From: Trachelipus rathkii
Lineage: Eukaryota > Arthropoda > Malacostraca > Isopoda > Trachelipodidae
DNA: 64,000 bases
Direction of reading: 5' to 3'
Assembly (NCBI GenBank): GCA_015478945.1
Contig: JABUQX010097448.1
Span: forward strand, 1 to 64,000
Part shown: positions 1 to 13,279 of the stretch, in pieces
Layout of the letters: every line of letters starts with the position of its first letter
How positions within the stretch are numbered: position 1 is the first letter of the stretch
Program-made: the position numbers and the translations under genes
The notes under the pieces: generated by a model
Seen by the model: the letters and a program-made list of their open reading frames with translations, nothing else
The model's database searches: none
What the model was told of the DNA's origin: nothing

Positions 1-49
1 ATAACTACGTATCACTTGCACGTATAAGTATAGCTATACGGATATACTA

Positions 50-165
50 TAGTTAATATATATATATATATATATAATATTATTTATATTATATTATATA
101 TTATTTATTTATTTATTTATTTTTATTATTATATATATAAAAATAAAATTTAAAAATAGCTATTA
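50..165. repeat. AT-rich simple repeat
   Basis: A (TA)n run of about 20 bases is followed by degenerate TTAT/ATTT repeats. It is low-complexity DNA with no coding potential. Confidence 0.9.
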
Positions 166-2750
166 TAGGGTATAAGTTGGGTATAGGTAGAGTAAGATAA
201 TATTAATATATATATTGGATGGGGTACATGACTATCCCGAAAAACAAATAAATTTAATACCAAAAAACTGGATGGAATAAACAATAACTTGTGTCGTTAC
301 GTTATGAATTTAGACAGAAAGTCAAACATGTAACGGAGATTAACGGGGCGGCAGACACTGTCCATTCCGCTCCCTTGTTTCCTGAATGCCAACGGCCGGC
401 ATTGGTTAGGAATGCAATTAAGGTGTGCTGAGATACAAAAATAAAATAGAATGCACACCAAATTATCAACACAAATGACAATCGACTCCAAACCATACCA
501 ACTGAGCACCAATGTCTTTTTTTTTTTTTTTTTTTTGTTGCCTCCATTTAAAAATGGATAAACGAATAAATGTTTTGAGAACCGGCGGCTATAAATATAT
601 AATGAATCGAAAGGGAAAGGGGTAAGATCAAGATACAACCAACAAAGTTGGGCGTTAGTATCGAGGGAGCAGAACCAAATACTACCCATACAATCAATTT
701 AAGATCTAACACACAAGCTAATAATTATAAAAAAATCCCATAAACTAAACGCTTTAACAAACAAAATCAATTAAATATAAATAAATAGTAAAGTAAATAC
801 TCTCTCACCCCTCTCACCTATATTTCAATTACTTAAGCCGCCCACAAACGTTAATTAACTCGCCCCCAAAAAATTTCAAAATCTTTTGAAAAATAAATCA
901 TTTTTAATAGGTTTTAAATTCTAACTAAATTAGCCTCATAAATGTATAATCAAATGGTGATATTTCTACATAAGTTCTAAATGGGTTAAAAATGTCGTTG
1001 CTTATTAATCCCAGGTAATGGACGAAATTAAATTGATAAAGGGAAAAACATCCAGACTTGTAAATAAATAATACATAATAATAATTCAATATAAAAGTAA
1101 ATACATAATAATAATTATCACATAATAAATAACAATAAGATGATTTAAGAAATTAATATAAACTCTGTGATTATATTAATAAAATAACGAATCGACATAC
1201 GGTATAGATGATCAGAGATATTAGTAGGGTAGTAGTAGTAGTAGTAGTTAGTAGTCAAACGTCTTAGCATAGTATAGTATAGTAGTTAGTAGGTAGAAGC
1301 AAGTATAATGTACTATACAAATTAGGTATGGATAGTAATTTTATATTAATATGGACTTATACTTAAATAAAATCAATTTTATATAAAAGAAACATATAAC
1401 CAATGCAACTTACACATTTTTAATTAAAATTACAATATACTATACTTTACCCTACTCATATATACTATACTAGTCTCCAATAGTACTACTCATATACTAT
1501 TACTAACTATACCAATATGCTAACAATTATAAATAACTACGGGATATATCACATCCAAATATTATACTACTTTACCATATAATAATTTATATATATATAC
1601 GCATAAATATATATCACCTACTAATAACTTCTGTAAATTTTTGTAGGATGTGTGCTTTAATCACGCGTGCATATACAGGTTTACTCGTGACTTTTTCAAC
1701 ATCCTAAGATGAATGAAGATTTATTGGAGAAAGATAGAAATAAAAAAATAGTACCCAGTGCCCTCCTATCATGAAACCCTATTAGAACTAAGTTGGATAT
1801 TAAACTAAATAGTAAAATAGGATGAGGAAAATCACTCATAATAGTAATTATATCGTACTCGTCTTGGTTAAAAGGAGAAAAAGAAATCTTATGTCTCGGA
1901 AGAAATATATCAAAGAAATTTTGATAATATTGATCTGTTTTTTATAAAAAAGTAGATGAGAGAGAGAGAATTTCTATGGTTAGTACATGGTTGATTAAAG
2001 ATTAGATTTGTGTTTTTTAAGAAAAGTGCAATAATCACTTAGAACCATTTTTATGTGGAAGAACCATAAACTGGACTATAAGTTTTTAGGCTTTTTAGCT
2101 CTATGACCATATCAACTGTCTAAGTGAAATAAGAGACGAGAAGTGATATATGCTTTTTCCTCGTTCTCTTGTTATTTATAAATATCTGTACCCTATCTAT
2201 ATTAATATGTTATACAGTACCTGAACTTTATGACATAAGATGGCGCTAGTCGATAAGTTAGTATAGTATATATATCATTTATATTATCGTTAATAGAAAT
2301 ACTTTTATATTTAATAAACAATTAATCATAGATTTTATATCTAAATAGTCGTGTATAGGAATTTCCTTGAGCGATGTAGTTACATTTAAATTAATAATAC
2401 GTATATAATATTTAATATAGTATAACATATATTATATAATGTAGATTAAGATGTATGTATGTTTAAAGTATTGAGAACTTTATAAATAAAACTGTTGATA
2501 TACTATACCAAATTTACTTTTGACATCCAAACTGGGGTAATATTAATATATCTATGTAGAGTATTATTATATTATTTGGAATAAAGGTTTTAAATATCTT
2601 GATATATTACTCACTCTCATTTTCATAATTATAGCTATCCTCATTAGATAAGACCTTTCAATATTATCAAAATGCTTTTAAATATTTATTTTAATTACAT
2701 ATATAAATGAAATAAATCCCTATATTAATATATGATATCTCATTTTCCAT
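166..2750. other. AT-rich unassigned DNA
   Basis: I see no gene here. The stretch contains a T20 run at 517-536, a TAG-trinucleotide patch at about 1222-1256, and scattered short TA tracts. The open frame on the - strand across 297-689 exists only because the T20 run reads as a lysine run, and it has no recognisable domain. A slightly less AT-rich patch at 330-420 is unassigned. Confidence 0.6.
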
Positions 2751-2759
2751 AAGTCAAAG

Positions 2760-4100
2760 CTAAACGGCGTGGGTGGGTCCTAGACGTCCGATTTGGGCGC
2801 ACATCTGGTCCGTGCTTATTTTCAACTACTTTGAGATCTTTTTGGTCCGCCCGACGAATAAATTCTTTTCCCAATGCGGGATGGTAAGTCCTGGCTGTGG
2901 AATCGTAAGTCACATAAATTTATATAACAATGTTTACTCCATTTGAGGACACAATTTTAAACATCGTTTCCTCGTGACTATTATTTCTCTCATTAAAAGG
3001 CGAGCGTACGATATATGGGTTAAAGCTCTTGCAGAGTGAGATCAGTCTAGCGTGTAACTCAATAACTTAGACTCAGTTGATCGTCACTTCGGGAAGTGCG
3101 CGTAAATTATTTCGAGGTTGCCCTTATATTGTGAAATTACTCATCAAAATCGGAAAGAGTTTATTTAGTGAAAACTTAGGAAAAGAAAATACTTTCATAA
3201 AAACTATACCTTAATGGATAAGAACAAATGTGATAAATGTCTTTCTATCTTCTCAGTGGCAAGTGGTGGAAGAAATGATATTACGGCCTTTAAATTCCGA
3301 TAAACATAAAAGATCTATCGTGCTGCGGCTGTCAGCACGTCTTTGAAATTGTTTTTGACTTTAAAGATACTTTAAAAAAGGCTGCACTATTAACTATTGC
3401 AATATGAGATGGATTATGACTTATGTGCAATTTTACGGAGTTCCTTATAAGTTCGAATACTCAATACTCTCCCTTAATGAAGATCTATTTTCCAGTGGAC
3501 AATTAAGGGTAAGTAAGATATTGATTTCCTTAGGACTTATTCACACTATTTTCATTTCATCAAATTAACAGTTATCTTTTGATTAAATTTTTTTTTTGGT
3601 TAATAATATATAAATTTATTGGCTTGCCTATAGGCGTGATACTGTATATTTATAAAGTATAGCCTAGGCATGATGATGACTGTCCCGCATTAGGATTGAA
3701 AGAAAAAATCTGCCAGCCTAAGAGTATAATAAGGTAAGAGTAAGACGCTCTGACAACGTTGAACTCGTGGCTTTCTTTGAGAAAATTTTTGCTCACTCAC
3801 ACACACCATCACAACAACATTTTTTTTTCATATATTATTTCTTTACTGTCACTATTACTATCACTACTATCACTACACTTGTGGCCTATACTATTATTAT
3901 ATTTCTTACCCTAATATTATATAGTATAATATGGAAATTATAATATAGGAGTGTAGTGATATATGTATGTATATTTATATAGGGAACGACTATAGCGTGA
4001 TATGTACTTTATATTTAACATAAACTAAATAAAATATAATAGTATAAATAAACAGGTAATAAATCCACTAATAAATTACTAACATTTAATACTGCATTTC
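2760..4100. repeat. Possible outer left arm of palindrome A (weak)
   Basis: Several short blocks here look like degraded reverse complements of 16.3-17.6 kb, at the spacing expected from the palindrome centre (paired coordinates sum to about 20.4 kb). Examples are the patch at 2825-2905 against about 17470-17540, the poly-T/TGGTT patch near 3590 against the A18 run at 16886-16903, and GTAGTGATAT near 3950 against about 16480. Each match alone is weak; the shared order is the argument. Confidence 0.35.
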
Positions 4101-5934
4101 CGGGATGTTCAGAAAAGGTACATATAATAACTTAGTAGTGTTCATCACTAAAACAAATCCTTGGCTCTAACAGGATATGTGAATTAAAAAGAGAAGTCTA
4201 GCATGTTGTGGAATTAAACCTATATTTTATATTATATATTTAATTTATATTTTAATTTTGTTTTAAATTTGAAATTATAAACAAAAATTGGTTTATATAC
4301 CTTACATTAAAGATAACAAGATAAATATTGGAATATCGCTTAATGTACGATAAATTACAAGAACAGATAATGGTAAGTAGTATAGGCGGTAAACTTGGCA
4401 GGTATCCCTCGCATAAGGAACGAATCTCGTGGGTTTTTGCCAGTCCATACTCTTGGAGTTATGCGTCAGCACTTTGTAAAACGCTACTCACACCCCTAAT
4501 ATTATTTAACACGCCCACCCTTATCTCTTTTCGAGACCTGGAGTGTGGCCTATTGATGCCCCCGGATAATTTTTAGTATCTGTTTAAGGAGTTTTAGCTT
4601 CGATGCTCCTGAGTTACTGGATGATTTTTATCCTTTGTGTGACTCGCCTCACATTGCCAAGTATCACTCTACGAGGCACGTGTGCGTACGGTAAAGTTAT
4701 TGGCTCCTCTTTCTGGGATCTTCCTTATTGGCATCAATATGGGCACCATTAGGATTCGACCCAAACACACTTATTATGAGTACTGTACACAGCGCGGATA
4801 CATGTAATATTTGCCCACAGGTGAGGATCTTTGGATCGTCAGCATATGGGCTCATTTTGGTGCCCGACGGAAATTTTCCAGCCAAGCCCTTGGTCTTCCA
4901 TGGGTTCATTTTTTGGGTTCAATTCTTTTAGGGCACTTATCCATTGTGGTCTATAGCCTATTTTTTGATGGAGTCGTTTAACTTGTTTCGAACAATGATT
5001 CTATTTTCGCATGGTCTTTGCCGCCAGTATACCATGAGGTCGAATTCTGAACCACACACGGGATCATCTTTTAGCTCGCTTCTACACGTTGAGGACTAAC
5101 CCGTTTGTTCTCCGAGAATTACTCCCATTATCAATTATAGAGATTTGAGCCAGTGATAGTTTCGCACTTAGACCTTATGCCAATGACCAACTATAGGTTC
5201 CAATTATCGACCCACGCTAACTATGAAGAACTATTGAGAGATGGTTTACCAACTCAACTCAGCTAAAGGAGTATCTAGCGATCGAAGTTCTATTGGGATT
5301 CCTACTGAGTACAATAGACTGAGAATCCCTAGGTAGAGTGCCTAAGTGAGCTGCATGTTCGTGCTCTAAGTGCTTAGTGCTCCATAATAGAGTTGAATGT
5401 CGTTAAGCTAGCACAGTGTAGTGCCTCAAAGTGAGTGCCACAAATAGTGCCAAACTGTAGCTCGACCACTTTTATTACAACGCTTTCTAGTCGTCGCCGT
5501 AGTACGCAATAAGCGTACATTATGGGTTCTCACCAAGCACCAAAGGAATATATATACAAAGGCTATGAGGATTTCGATATAGTAGGTATTATATTATCAG
5601 GGAACATGGAGCATGATTTCACTATCTAATAGGTGTAGGTCTTTTCTTCTTAACACTTATACACATCGTGAAAGCAATTTAAACGAGAGCTTGTATCAAC
5701 TCTCTCCATATGACACTCTATACATTTACAAACCATTTAGTACCACTTAACACTCACTATCTAATTGGGGTGTCCCCTGGCTCTCTCCCACGCGTCAGTT
5801 GGGATCTACACTTACACTCACATTAATAAAGAAAGTTTATTGATCTCCAGTAATTATCAATATATGTACCATATTTTGTAGACTAGGGTATGCGACACTC
5901 GGATATTGGGAAAGCCACATCTGTGTACTGCTCA

Positions 5935-6185
5935 ACTTTTTTGATGCCTCTCACCTGGCATATTCGCTGCACTTGATGTGTCCTAACAGCAAACATTCCA
6001 ACATTCTGATGCTCTCCCATTCATGAAGTGCCTGCAGGCATTGGATGCGTTCACTTTCGGAAGTGTCTCTTCTTCTCGGAGTATGACGTCACTTTTGGAT
6101 GGCTTGGGTACTTATGGAACAACCTATATTGGATGTGATTCATCTTGTTGGATGCACACATCATATTTAGATGGCTCTTAGCTCT
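5935..6185 (-). repeat. GAGGCATCAAAG minisatellite, left arm copy
   Basis: Degenerate repeats of a ~16-bp unit seen here as GATGCCTC / TTTGATGCC, the reverse complement of TGAGGCATCAAAGT. The better preserved copies are at 14500-14660 and 33885-34115. Confidence 0.55.
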
Positions 6186-6679
6186 ACCCTACCACTATAA
6201 GAACAGGATTAAAACTCTATGCGTCCTATACCTTGTTTTTACTTAGTCTTGATTCACTTGCTAGTGAACGCGGCGCATTGATCTCAACCGCAGTGAAGCT
6301 CACGAACCTCACCGCATGTGAGTGTATCAACGCCGAGCGTCGATAAATATACTATCTAATGTTCTGAAAGTTAGTTTTATTTATTATTTACATGCTTAAG
6401 TCATTTTATTTATTAAAAAACATGTTGGTTCGGCGACTAAACACGTATGACATTAACATTGACAATGAGATTATAACTTCTCCATTAGTCTTCTACATTA
6501 TTATATTACACCTATTCCTTTTATACTTTTAAAATATTTTTTAAAAATATTGTATGCACATGACAAACAGAAAGTCTCTTACTATTATTTTATTTTCCTC
6601 ATGCTTGAACGATTTGTCTATTTCCCCCATTAACATTACTACCTTAAGCAGTAATGATTAGTAATTACAAGCTAAAAGT

Positions 6680-7330
6680 AACCTACACCTATGAAAGAGG
6701 GGATTATATGCTTTTCTTTTTACTGGTTTATCTTGCCCTTACTCATGTTACTGGCTTTAACTCAAGTTTTATGTTTTAACTTATGTTTTAGCTAGGGCTT
6801 AACTCAATCATATTTAATTACCACAATAGCCTATAGCAGTAAAGTCAGTTTTAAAAATTCATCATAGAGGTGTTAATCCGTATTAACACCTAGGGGGATT
6901 AGTATACTTCCTTAGCTCTTTTTTTTTACTTTGCTTAATCGCTGTTAACTACAAGTTTTTACTGAGAGCTTTACTCAGTTTAACTGCTTAACTGCATATG
7001 TTTTAATGCTTTACTTCAACATATTTAGTTAACATTCATACTGTAAAGCCAGAAATCAGTAAGAGCTTACATTAGAGGTGTTACTAACCTCCTACGGGGG
7101 GATGTATACTTTTGTGTTTTACCTTGCTTTAACTCGCGTTAACTCATGTTTTACCTGCTTTAAAACTCATTGTTTTTACTGCTTTAACTCATAGTTTTAC
7201 TACTGCTTAAACTCACATATTCATTAACCTTACATATCCTTAGAAGCAGTAAATCAGTAATCAGTAGCGGTGTGGACCTAACCAACCCGGGGAGCAAGTG
7301 GGGGGGGATAGTGTGGCCTTTTGTTTTACT
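6680..7330 (+). repeat. ~200-bp satellite, four units (A left arm)
   Basis: Four tandem units are marked by an AGAGGTGTTA...AACACCT...GGGGGATTAGTATAC core near 6700, 6897, 7101 and 7305. Each unit also has a TTTACTGCTTTAACTCATG sub-repeat of about 20 bp and the motif TTAAAGCAGTAAATCAGTAA. The core contains the dyad GGTGTTA/TAACACC. The same unit occurs inverted at 13400-14010, and again in palindrome B at 31285-31900 and 36370-36990. Confidence 0.85.
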
Positions 7331-7489
7331 GCTTCTACTGCTTAACTCATGTTTTACTGCTTTGAACCTTCGTTGCTTTACTGCTGTTAACTTTTTCCTG
7401 CTTTACTGCTTTAAACTTTCTGCTTTACTGTTGCGGGTTAACTTTTCTTGCTTTAACTGGCTTTACTCATATATTGTTTTATACATTAA

Positions 7490-7600
7490 GTTTTTTATTT
7501 TGTTTTATACTTTTTATTATTTGTTATTATTATATTTTTATTTTATTTTTATTATTTTTATTATTTTTATTATTTTTATTTTTATTATACTTTAGTGTTA
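7490..7600. repeat. TTTTATTA low-complexity tract
   Basis: Degenerate (TTATTTT)n tract next to the satellite. Its inverted partner is the AAAATAA tract at about 13140-13260. Confidence 0.8.
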
Positions 7601-7629
7601 TTTAATTCATGCCTATTGGTTATATTATT

Positions 7630-8060
7630 TTAGCACACACACGATCACACACACACACTCTACTCACGTGATTACGCACACATTTCAATCACATCAACAC
7701 CAGCATACACTACACTATACACCATTCCATGACAGCTTATATCACACATTCTCACATATGACACTTACATTTACCGCATAGACATCTTACATTTAACAAC
7801 TTATACACATGGCGGTCACACAACATTGTCACTATGATACTTTATACACACATTCATATGACACTTACATTTGTCATAGACATTACTTACACACAGATTT
7901 TCTTACACACAGATTTACTTACACTCACACAGATTATTACTAAGCTCAACAGATTTACGTTTCACGCTTCAACCGAGATTTACTTATCTACTTGCACACA
8001 GATTTCTACACACACACACACAACCGAACACACACACACCACACCACAGCACACATACCA
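7630..8060. repeat. CA-rich array with ACAGATTTACTTACA units
   Basis: CACACA tracts alternate with the unit ACACAGATTTACTTACA, clearest at 7890-8010. The reverse-complement form GTAAGTAAATCTGTGTG lies at 12655-13100. Open frames here simply read through the repeat. Confidence 0.85.
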
Positions 8061-8734
8061 CCCACGCGACTGTTCATCCAATCCATATGTTGATTAAACA
8101 ATTTTAATGTTTAATAAACACGTACATTTATATTTACTCCTTCAAAATAGACTAAAATTATTTTGCAAAGTGTTTCCTTAAAACTTCGTATAAGAAAGAC
8201 TCAGTCATTATCTTTGGTTGCAAGAATTTTATTATTGAACTGTTAATAACTTTTGTTTATAATTTTATAACTTATCAAGTTTTAAAATAACTTTACTAAA
8301 ATTTTTAATGAAATTTTATTAGAAGGGAACATATATTTAAAACAAAAACTTTAAAGCATATAAATCATTTAAATCAGTAAGGCCAGCCCCCTAGCACCCC
8401 CTCTAGATCAAGCTATGCCACGTTTTGTTCTATTGACTTTACATCATCACGTCATATTTTTGCCATGTAATAAGTATAAACCGACAAAATACAGTTGCTT
8501 ACAAAAACTATACGATGTGTATTTTTATGTTTCAGTATCTAGAGTTTATTAAAAATAAAATTATTCACTTACTATTATATTATTCACTCCGATGTTAACT
8601 AAAAACATTTCAAGTTTTTTTTTTAAATAATTCGGGTTTTTTCTTTTATTATTATTATTATTATTCTATTATTCTATGTACATTGACACTCCATCACGAG
8701 AAAACACAACGACCCGCACTCCTTACAGATACGA

Positions 8735-8960
8735 ACTGACCTCTCTCTGTAAAATGTGTTGAAATAACTACTTTAGGCCTAAATTTAGGATAATCCTTTT
8801 TGTAACCCGGGGCGATTTAAGCCTAAATCCAGGTCAAAATATATTTCAAACTGACCTTTTTCTGTAAAATGTGGTGCAATAATACGTTAGGCCTAAATTT
8901 AAGCTTAAATTTAGGATAAGCCTTTTGTAGACGGGCTATTAATCCTAATACCAGTCAAAA
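8735..8960 (+). repeat. TAGGCCTAAATTTAGG block, two copies
   Basis: Two tandem copies about 115 bp apart (TAGGCCTAAATTTAGG at about 8774 and 8889), each followed by CTTTT(T)GTA and preceded by CTGACC...CTGTAAAATGTG. The second copy contains a perfect 24-bp palindrome at 8892-8915 centred on AAGCTT. The block recurs at 11640-11905, 32880-33130 and 35190-35420. Confidence 0.8.
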
Positions 8961-9430
8961 GGTAATTCCACTATAGACAAGAATCATTGTTATTTTATTT
9001 TATAAATATATTTCAAAGCTGAAACATGCTGGATCGGAAAGATTCTTTAAGGCAGGTAAACAAAGGAAATGTTTTCCCTCACGTTGTGAGATTGGGTCGG
9101 GGTGAAGTCCTTATCTCTAATATGACCCGTATGTGATTGTCACAGAATTATTTTTATCTGTTTTGTTGGATTAACGGTTGTTGCTTTAAACTTGTATTTG
9201 GAGCAGTGTGTGTGTTTATATGTCTTTATGGGATCCTCAAACTCATTTTAAAATCATAGTCATTTTAGCTGTTACGCGGTGCGCGCAAGTTATCTGATTT
9301 GTATTAAAAGTTGTTTTATTTTTCTAAGTGTATTCATATTTATAATATTACTTACATTGAGGAATATTATTAATTTCAATAGAATAGAATAATAATTAAA
9401 TTCACTAGTTCTATAAGCTAACCAACCAGG

Positions 9431-9566
9431 GTCAGCATGAGCCCCACCCGCAAAGGCAGCCAAGCCCGCACCCGCTGGTGCATCCCGCCGCGTCCCCGCC
9501 AGGTGCGTCCCGCCGCGTTCCCAGCCCGCCGCGTGCGCCCGCAGGCGCAATATTCCCGCGGGAATT
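9431..9566 (+). repeat. GC-rich ~43-bp tandem repeat (A left arm)
   Basis: Abrupt GC-rich block in AT-rich DNA, built from degenerate units resembling GCAATATTCCCGCGTTCCCG plus CCCGCCGCGTGCGCCCGCAG. Open frames on both strands come from the absence of stops in GC-rich repeats, not from a gene. Inverted partner at 10946-11144. Confidence 0.8.
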
Positions 9567-9569
9567 ATT

Positions 9570-10930
9570 ATTTAGCACAGCAGCATACACACAACGCACG
9601 ACATACACACCACACACACATCACAGCACCACCACACAGCTGATTTATTACACCTAAAAATTTAAATTAACTGTTATGCGACATGCTGTGATCGCGTTGT
9701 TCCTAGCTCCACACGAATGACACTCGCATTCACTTTACACGCCATAATATACTGATATAATTTAATTTATACAATCCTTTTTTATTTTCCATTTATTACA
9801 TAAGTGTTAAATCTTCTTCAATGCCTAAAAGTTTTTATTATTTAGAAACACACATACACACACAACTCATGAAACAATACGCACACACACACACCACCTC
9901 ACACGCACATCACTTGGCACGATAGCTCGTATTATGAAATCAATTTATACTTTTTTATTTTAATTATTATCCCTTCCGTTGTTATTGACTAACTATCTAT
10001 TGTCATATAGTTTTATATTCATTTTTATAATCTATTACTTTCATTGTTTTGCAATCACTCAACACAACTACAGCAAATGCAACACACGTCACTCACACAT
10101 CACTCTCACGGTCGCCACACTTATAGCTGTAAGTAGAGTTTATTAACACATTTAATATTTTGAGATATTAACTGTAGGTTTATATTTTTATAACTTCACA
10201 GCTTGCGTTTTTTTTATTTTTAAATCAATTCATGTTAGAACCAACACATTACCACACACTACAACACACTCAGCAAGCATGCCGCCACACATAAGACCAA
10301 CATACTACGATATTCTTGGCATTCCTATACACACTTTTGGATGGCCTGCACTCTCGAGACTGCTCAATCTTTTTGATGTAATCAAGTTTAGATGCCCTCC
10401 ACTTTGATGCATCATGCTTATTTGGATCCTCAGCTATATGAATACTCAGCTTATTGTATGCTCTCAGTCATTGATTATGCCTCGAACTGAAATAACCTCT
10501 TAGCTTTGGTACACGTGCTCTCGGCTTTAGTGGTTCATCCCTTTGATGACTCATCTTTGAAGGGTCCACTTTTAAACCCACCTATATTTGAATGATTTCA
10601 GCTTATAAGCAGTTAACACTTAACCATTGAGACAGCTACACTTACACTTATAACCACACACCATATATCCTCTTATTCACATGCACCACACATACACATA
10701 AGACACTTACGTTCACCGCAGCCGATAGACACTATGTATCATTACTCACGCATCTCACACAACGCACACACCATATATACTTATATATAATATCTATATA
10801 TAATTTATATATTTAGTATTATTAATATATAACTAAATCTCTTCGATGTTTTATATATTTATATATTATATAACTATATATTATATCCTAATAACTTGTA
10901 TATGTATGTATCTAATACCTTATAATATAT
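9570..10930. other. Loop of palindrome A
   Basis: Single-copy centre between the arms. In order it holds CA-rich tracts (9590-9640 and 9845-9930), ordinary AT-rich DNA with TTATTTAGAAACACACA near 9838, the GATGCCTC minisatellite (10330-10620), another CA-rich stretch (10620-10770), and an AT tract (10780-10940) directly against the right GC-rich block. The loop of palindrome B has the same parts in reverse order and orientation. Confidence 0.75.
10330..10620 (-). repeat. GAGGCATCAAAG minisatellite in loop A
   Basis: Degenerate GATGCC/CTCAGC/TTTGATG repeats. They are the reverse complement of the TGAGGCATCAAAG array in the loop of palindrome B (33885-34115). Confidence 0.6.
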
Positions 10931-10945
10931 ATAATTATGTATCAT

Positions 10946-11144
10946 TCGCGCGGAGAATATTGCCGCCTGTGGCAATCCGCGGCGGGCGGGGAACGCGGAA
11001 ATATTGCGCCTACGGGGCGAACGCGGCGGGCGGGCACGCGGAAATATTGCCTTCGCGGACGGCACGCGTACGGGCGGGGACCGGCGGGAATGCGCACCAG
11101 CGGTGCGGGTTGGCCTGCCTCAGCGGGTGGGCGCTATGCTGACC
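10946..11144 (-). repeat. GC-rich ~43-bp tandem repeat (A right arm)
   Basis: About three units of the form GCGGCGGGCGGGAACGCG followed by GAAATATTGCGCCT. Each unit has an AATATT core in an otherwise GC-only background. It starts sharply after an AT tract. Confidence 0.85.
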
Positions 11145-11639
11145 ATGGTTTGTGGTGTAGCTTATAAATCCTAGTGAATTAATTTATTCATCTATTCTAG
11201 TGAAATCATACTTATTCTCATGTATAGTATTTATTATAAACTATGTATACACTTTAGTAAAAATATAACACACTTTTAATACAAATCAGAAAACTTGTGC
11301 ACCGCTTAAACAGCTAAAATGACTACGATTTTAAAATGAGTTTGGGTCTAAAAGGTAACCATAATGCACACACAACTACTGCTCAAATACAAGTTTAAAA
11401 GACAAACGTTAAATTCAACAAACGATTACAATAATTCTTGGGACGCAAGAACAATACCGAGCGTTCATATAAGAGATAAGGAATTCACCCGAACTATATC
11501 ACACAGTAAGTTAAGGAAAACATTTTCCTTTTCCACTTCTTATAGGTATCTTCTCCGTATCCAGCAAATGTTTTCATGTTATTGTAACACTTATAATTTT
11601 ATAAAATAATAATATATAACATTGGATTCTTGATGCTAT

Positions 11640-11905
11640 AACGGGCATTACCATTTGACCTGGTACTTAAAGCCACTGTGGAGTTCAAAGTTAGCCCGTC
11701 CTACAATATAACAGGCTTATCCACTAAATAGTAGAGCCTTAAATATTAGGCACCTTAACGCTAGTGATTTGCCATCCAACATTTTACAGGAAAAAGGTCA
11801 GTTGAATAATATTTGACGCTGGAAATTAGGCTTAGATCGGCTCGGGGTTAGAAAAAGGATTACTCCGTAAACTTTTAGGACCTAAAGTGTTCATTTCAAC
11901 ACATT
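11640..11905 (-). repeat. TAGGCCTAAATTTAGG block (A right arm)
   Basis: Degraded inverted copy of 8735-8960, recognisable by TTTTACAGGAAAAAGGTCAGTT near 11781 (the reverse complement of the CTGACC...CTGTAAAA motif) and GCCTTAAATATTAGG near 11728. Confidence 0.65.
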
Positions 11906-12654
11906 CACCAGGAGAGCACGCTTCATTTATGTGTTATTTGCTAAGGAGTTGCGGCTTGCTTGAGTTTTGTCGCGCACTGGTATTAGATTCAATGTACATG
12001 ATAATATAGAAATAATTATATAAAAATGAAAATTCCACTCTATTATAAATAAACTCTCATGAAATGATTTTTACTAAATAAAAATGTATCTCATATAAAT
12101 GATAAGTTGATTAAGTTATTTTTTAAAAATCTAACTCCCTTAGATATATGAATATATTTAAATAATATAATATTATGTATTTATTTGTTAGCTAGTAGAT
12201 AGTAATTAATAGGTGTATTCCTATTTATATTTACATTTAATAATTGGTAATAGATGAGTAATGTAGTATATGTTCAAAAGAACAATATACGATTGCATTA
12301 TATTGACTGATGAAGATGTGGAGGCTGCTAAGGTGGTGCTGATGCTCTATTATCTAGATTTATTGATCTTATTACTATGACATTGATTATTATTTTACTA
12401 AAATATATAATGATTTTTTAATTAATAAATTTTATAAAATTTAATAAACATTATTTTTAAACTTGATAGTTTAAAAATTTATAAACAAAAAAGTATTAAC
12501 AGTTAATCATAAGATTCCTTTGCTCAAAGATAATGATTGAATTTTTAGTAGAATTTTAAAAACTTTGAAATAATTTTAGTTATATTTGCAATGAGTAATA
12601 TAAAATGTACGTGTTTAATTAAAAACATAAATGTTTTTAAATAAATTAATACTT

Positions 12655-13105
12655 ATATGTGTAAAGTGAGTGTGCGTGGGTGTTGGTGTGTGTGTGGGTG
12701 TGTTGTGTGTGTGTGTGTGTGGTGTAAGTAAATCTCTGTGTGTAAAGTAAATCTGTGTGTGAGTGTAGTAAATCTGTGTGAGTGTAAGTAAAATCTGTGT
12801 GGAGTCGAAGTAAATCTGTGTGTGACGTGTAATTTAAATGTAAGTGATCCTATGGACAAATGTCAGTGTCATATGAATGTGTGTATAAGTATCATAGGGA
12901 ATGTGTGTGTGACCGATGTGTATAAAGTGTAAATGTAGTGTCCTAATAGTAAAATGTAAGTGTCGATAGTGAATGTGTGTATAAGTGTCATAAGTGTCAT
13001 AATTGTAATAATGATGTGTATAGTGTATGTGTGTGTTTCGTGTGTGTAGTGTGTGTGTGTTTGTGTGTGGTGTGTGTGTGTGTGGTGTGTGTGTGTGTGG
13101 TTCTA
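12655..13105. repeat. TG-rich array with GTAAGTAAATCTGTGTG units
   Basis: (TG)n tracts with repeated GTAAGTAAATCTGTGTG units at about 12723-12830 and AAGTGTCATA units at about 12840-13015. Inverted partner of 7630-8060. Confidence 0.9.
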
Positions 13106-13279
13106 AAATAATAACAATAGGGCTGAAGTAAATAACACTAAAGTTAATAAAAATAAAATATAAAAATTAATTAAAAATAATATAAAAATAAATAAAAATA
13201 ATATAAAAATAAATAAAAAGTATTAAAAACAAAATAAAAAAACAATGTTGAATAAAAGTATATGAGTTAAGCGTAAGGC

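Larger units (their letters stand above)
4100..9570 (+). repeat. Left arm of giant palindrome A
   Basis: This arm matches the reverse complement of about 10.93-16.3 kb in the same block order. Clear anchor pairs are 4496-4550 with 15877-15932, 5433-5500 with about 14880-14935, 6250-6440 with 14225-14400, the satellite units at 6690-7310 with 13407-13982, the TAGGCCTAAATTTAGG block at 8735-8960 with 11640-11905, and the GC-rich block at 9431-9566 with 10946-11144. Paired coordinates sum to about 20.4-20.5 kb, putting the centre near 10.2 kb. The arms differ by many substitutions and small indels. No protein-coding gene is visible in the arm. Its family is unknown to me. Confidence 0.85.

Noticed and set aside
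297..689. 130-codon open frame on the - strand.
   Set aside because: It depends on a T20 run read as lysines and has no recognised domain.
4835..4846. YADD motif on the - strand, the catalytic signature of reverse transcriptases.
   Set aside because: It lies in a repeat arm with no other polymerase motif nearby, and I could not see it kept in the opposite arm. A chance match.
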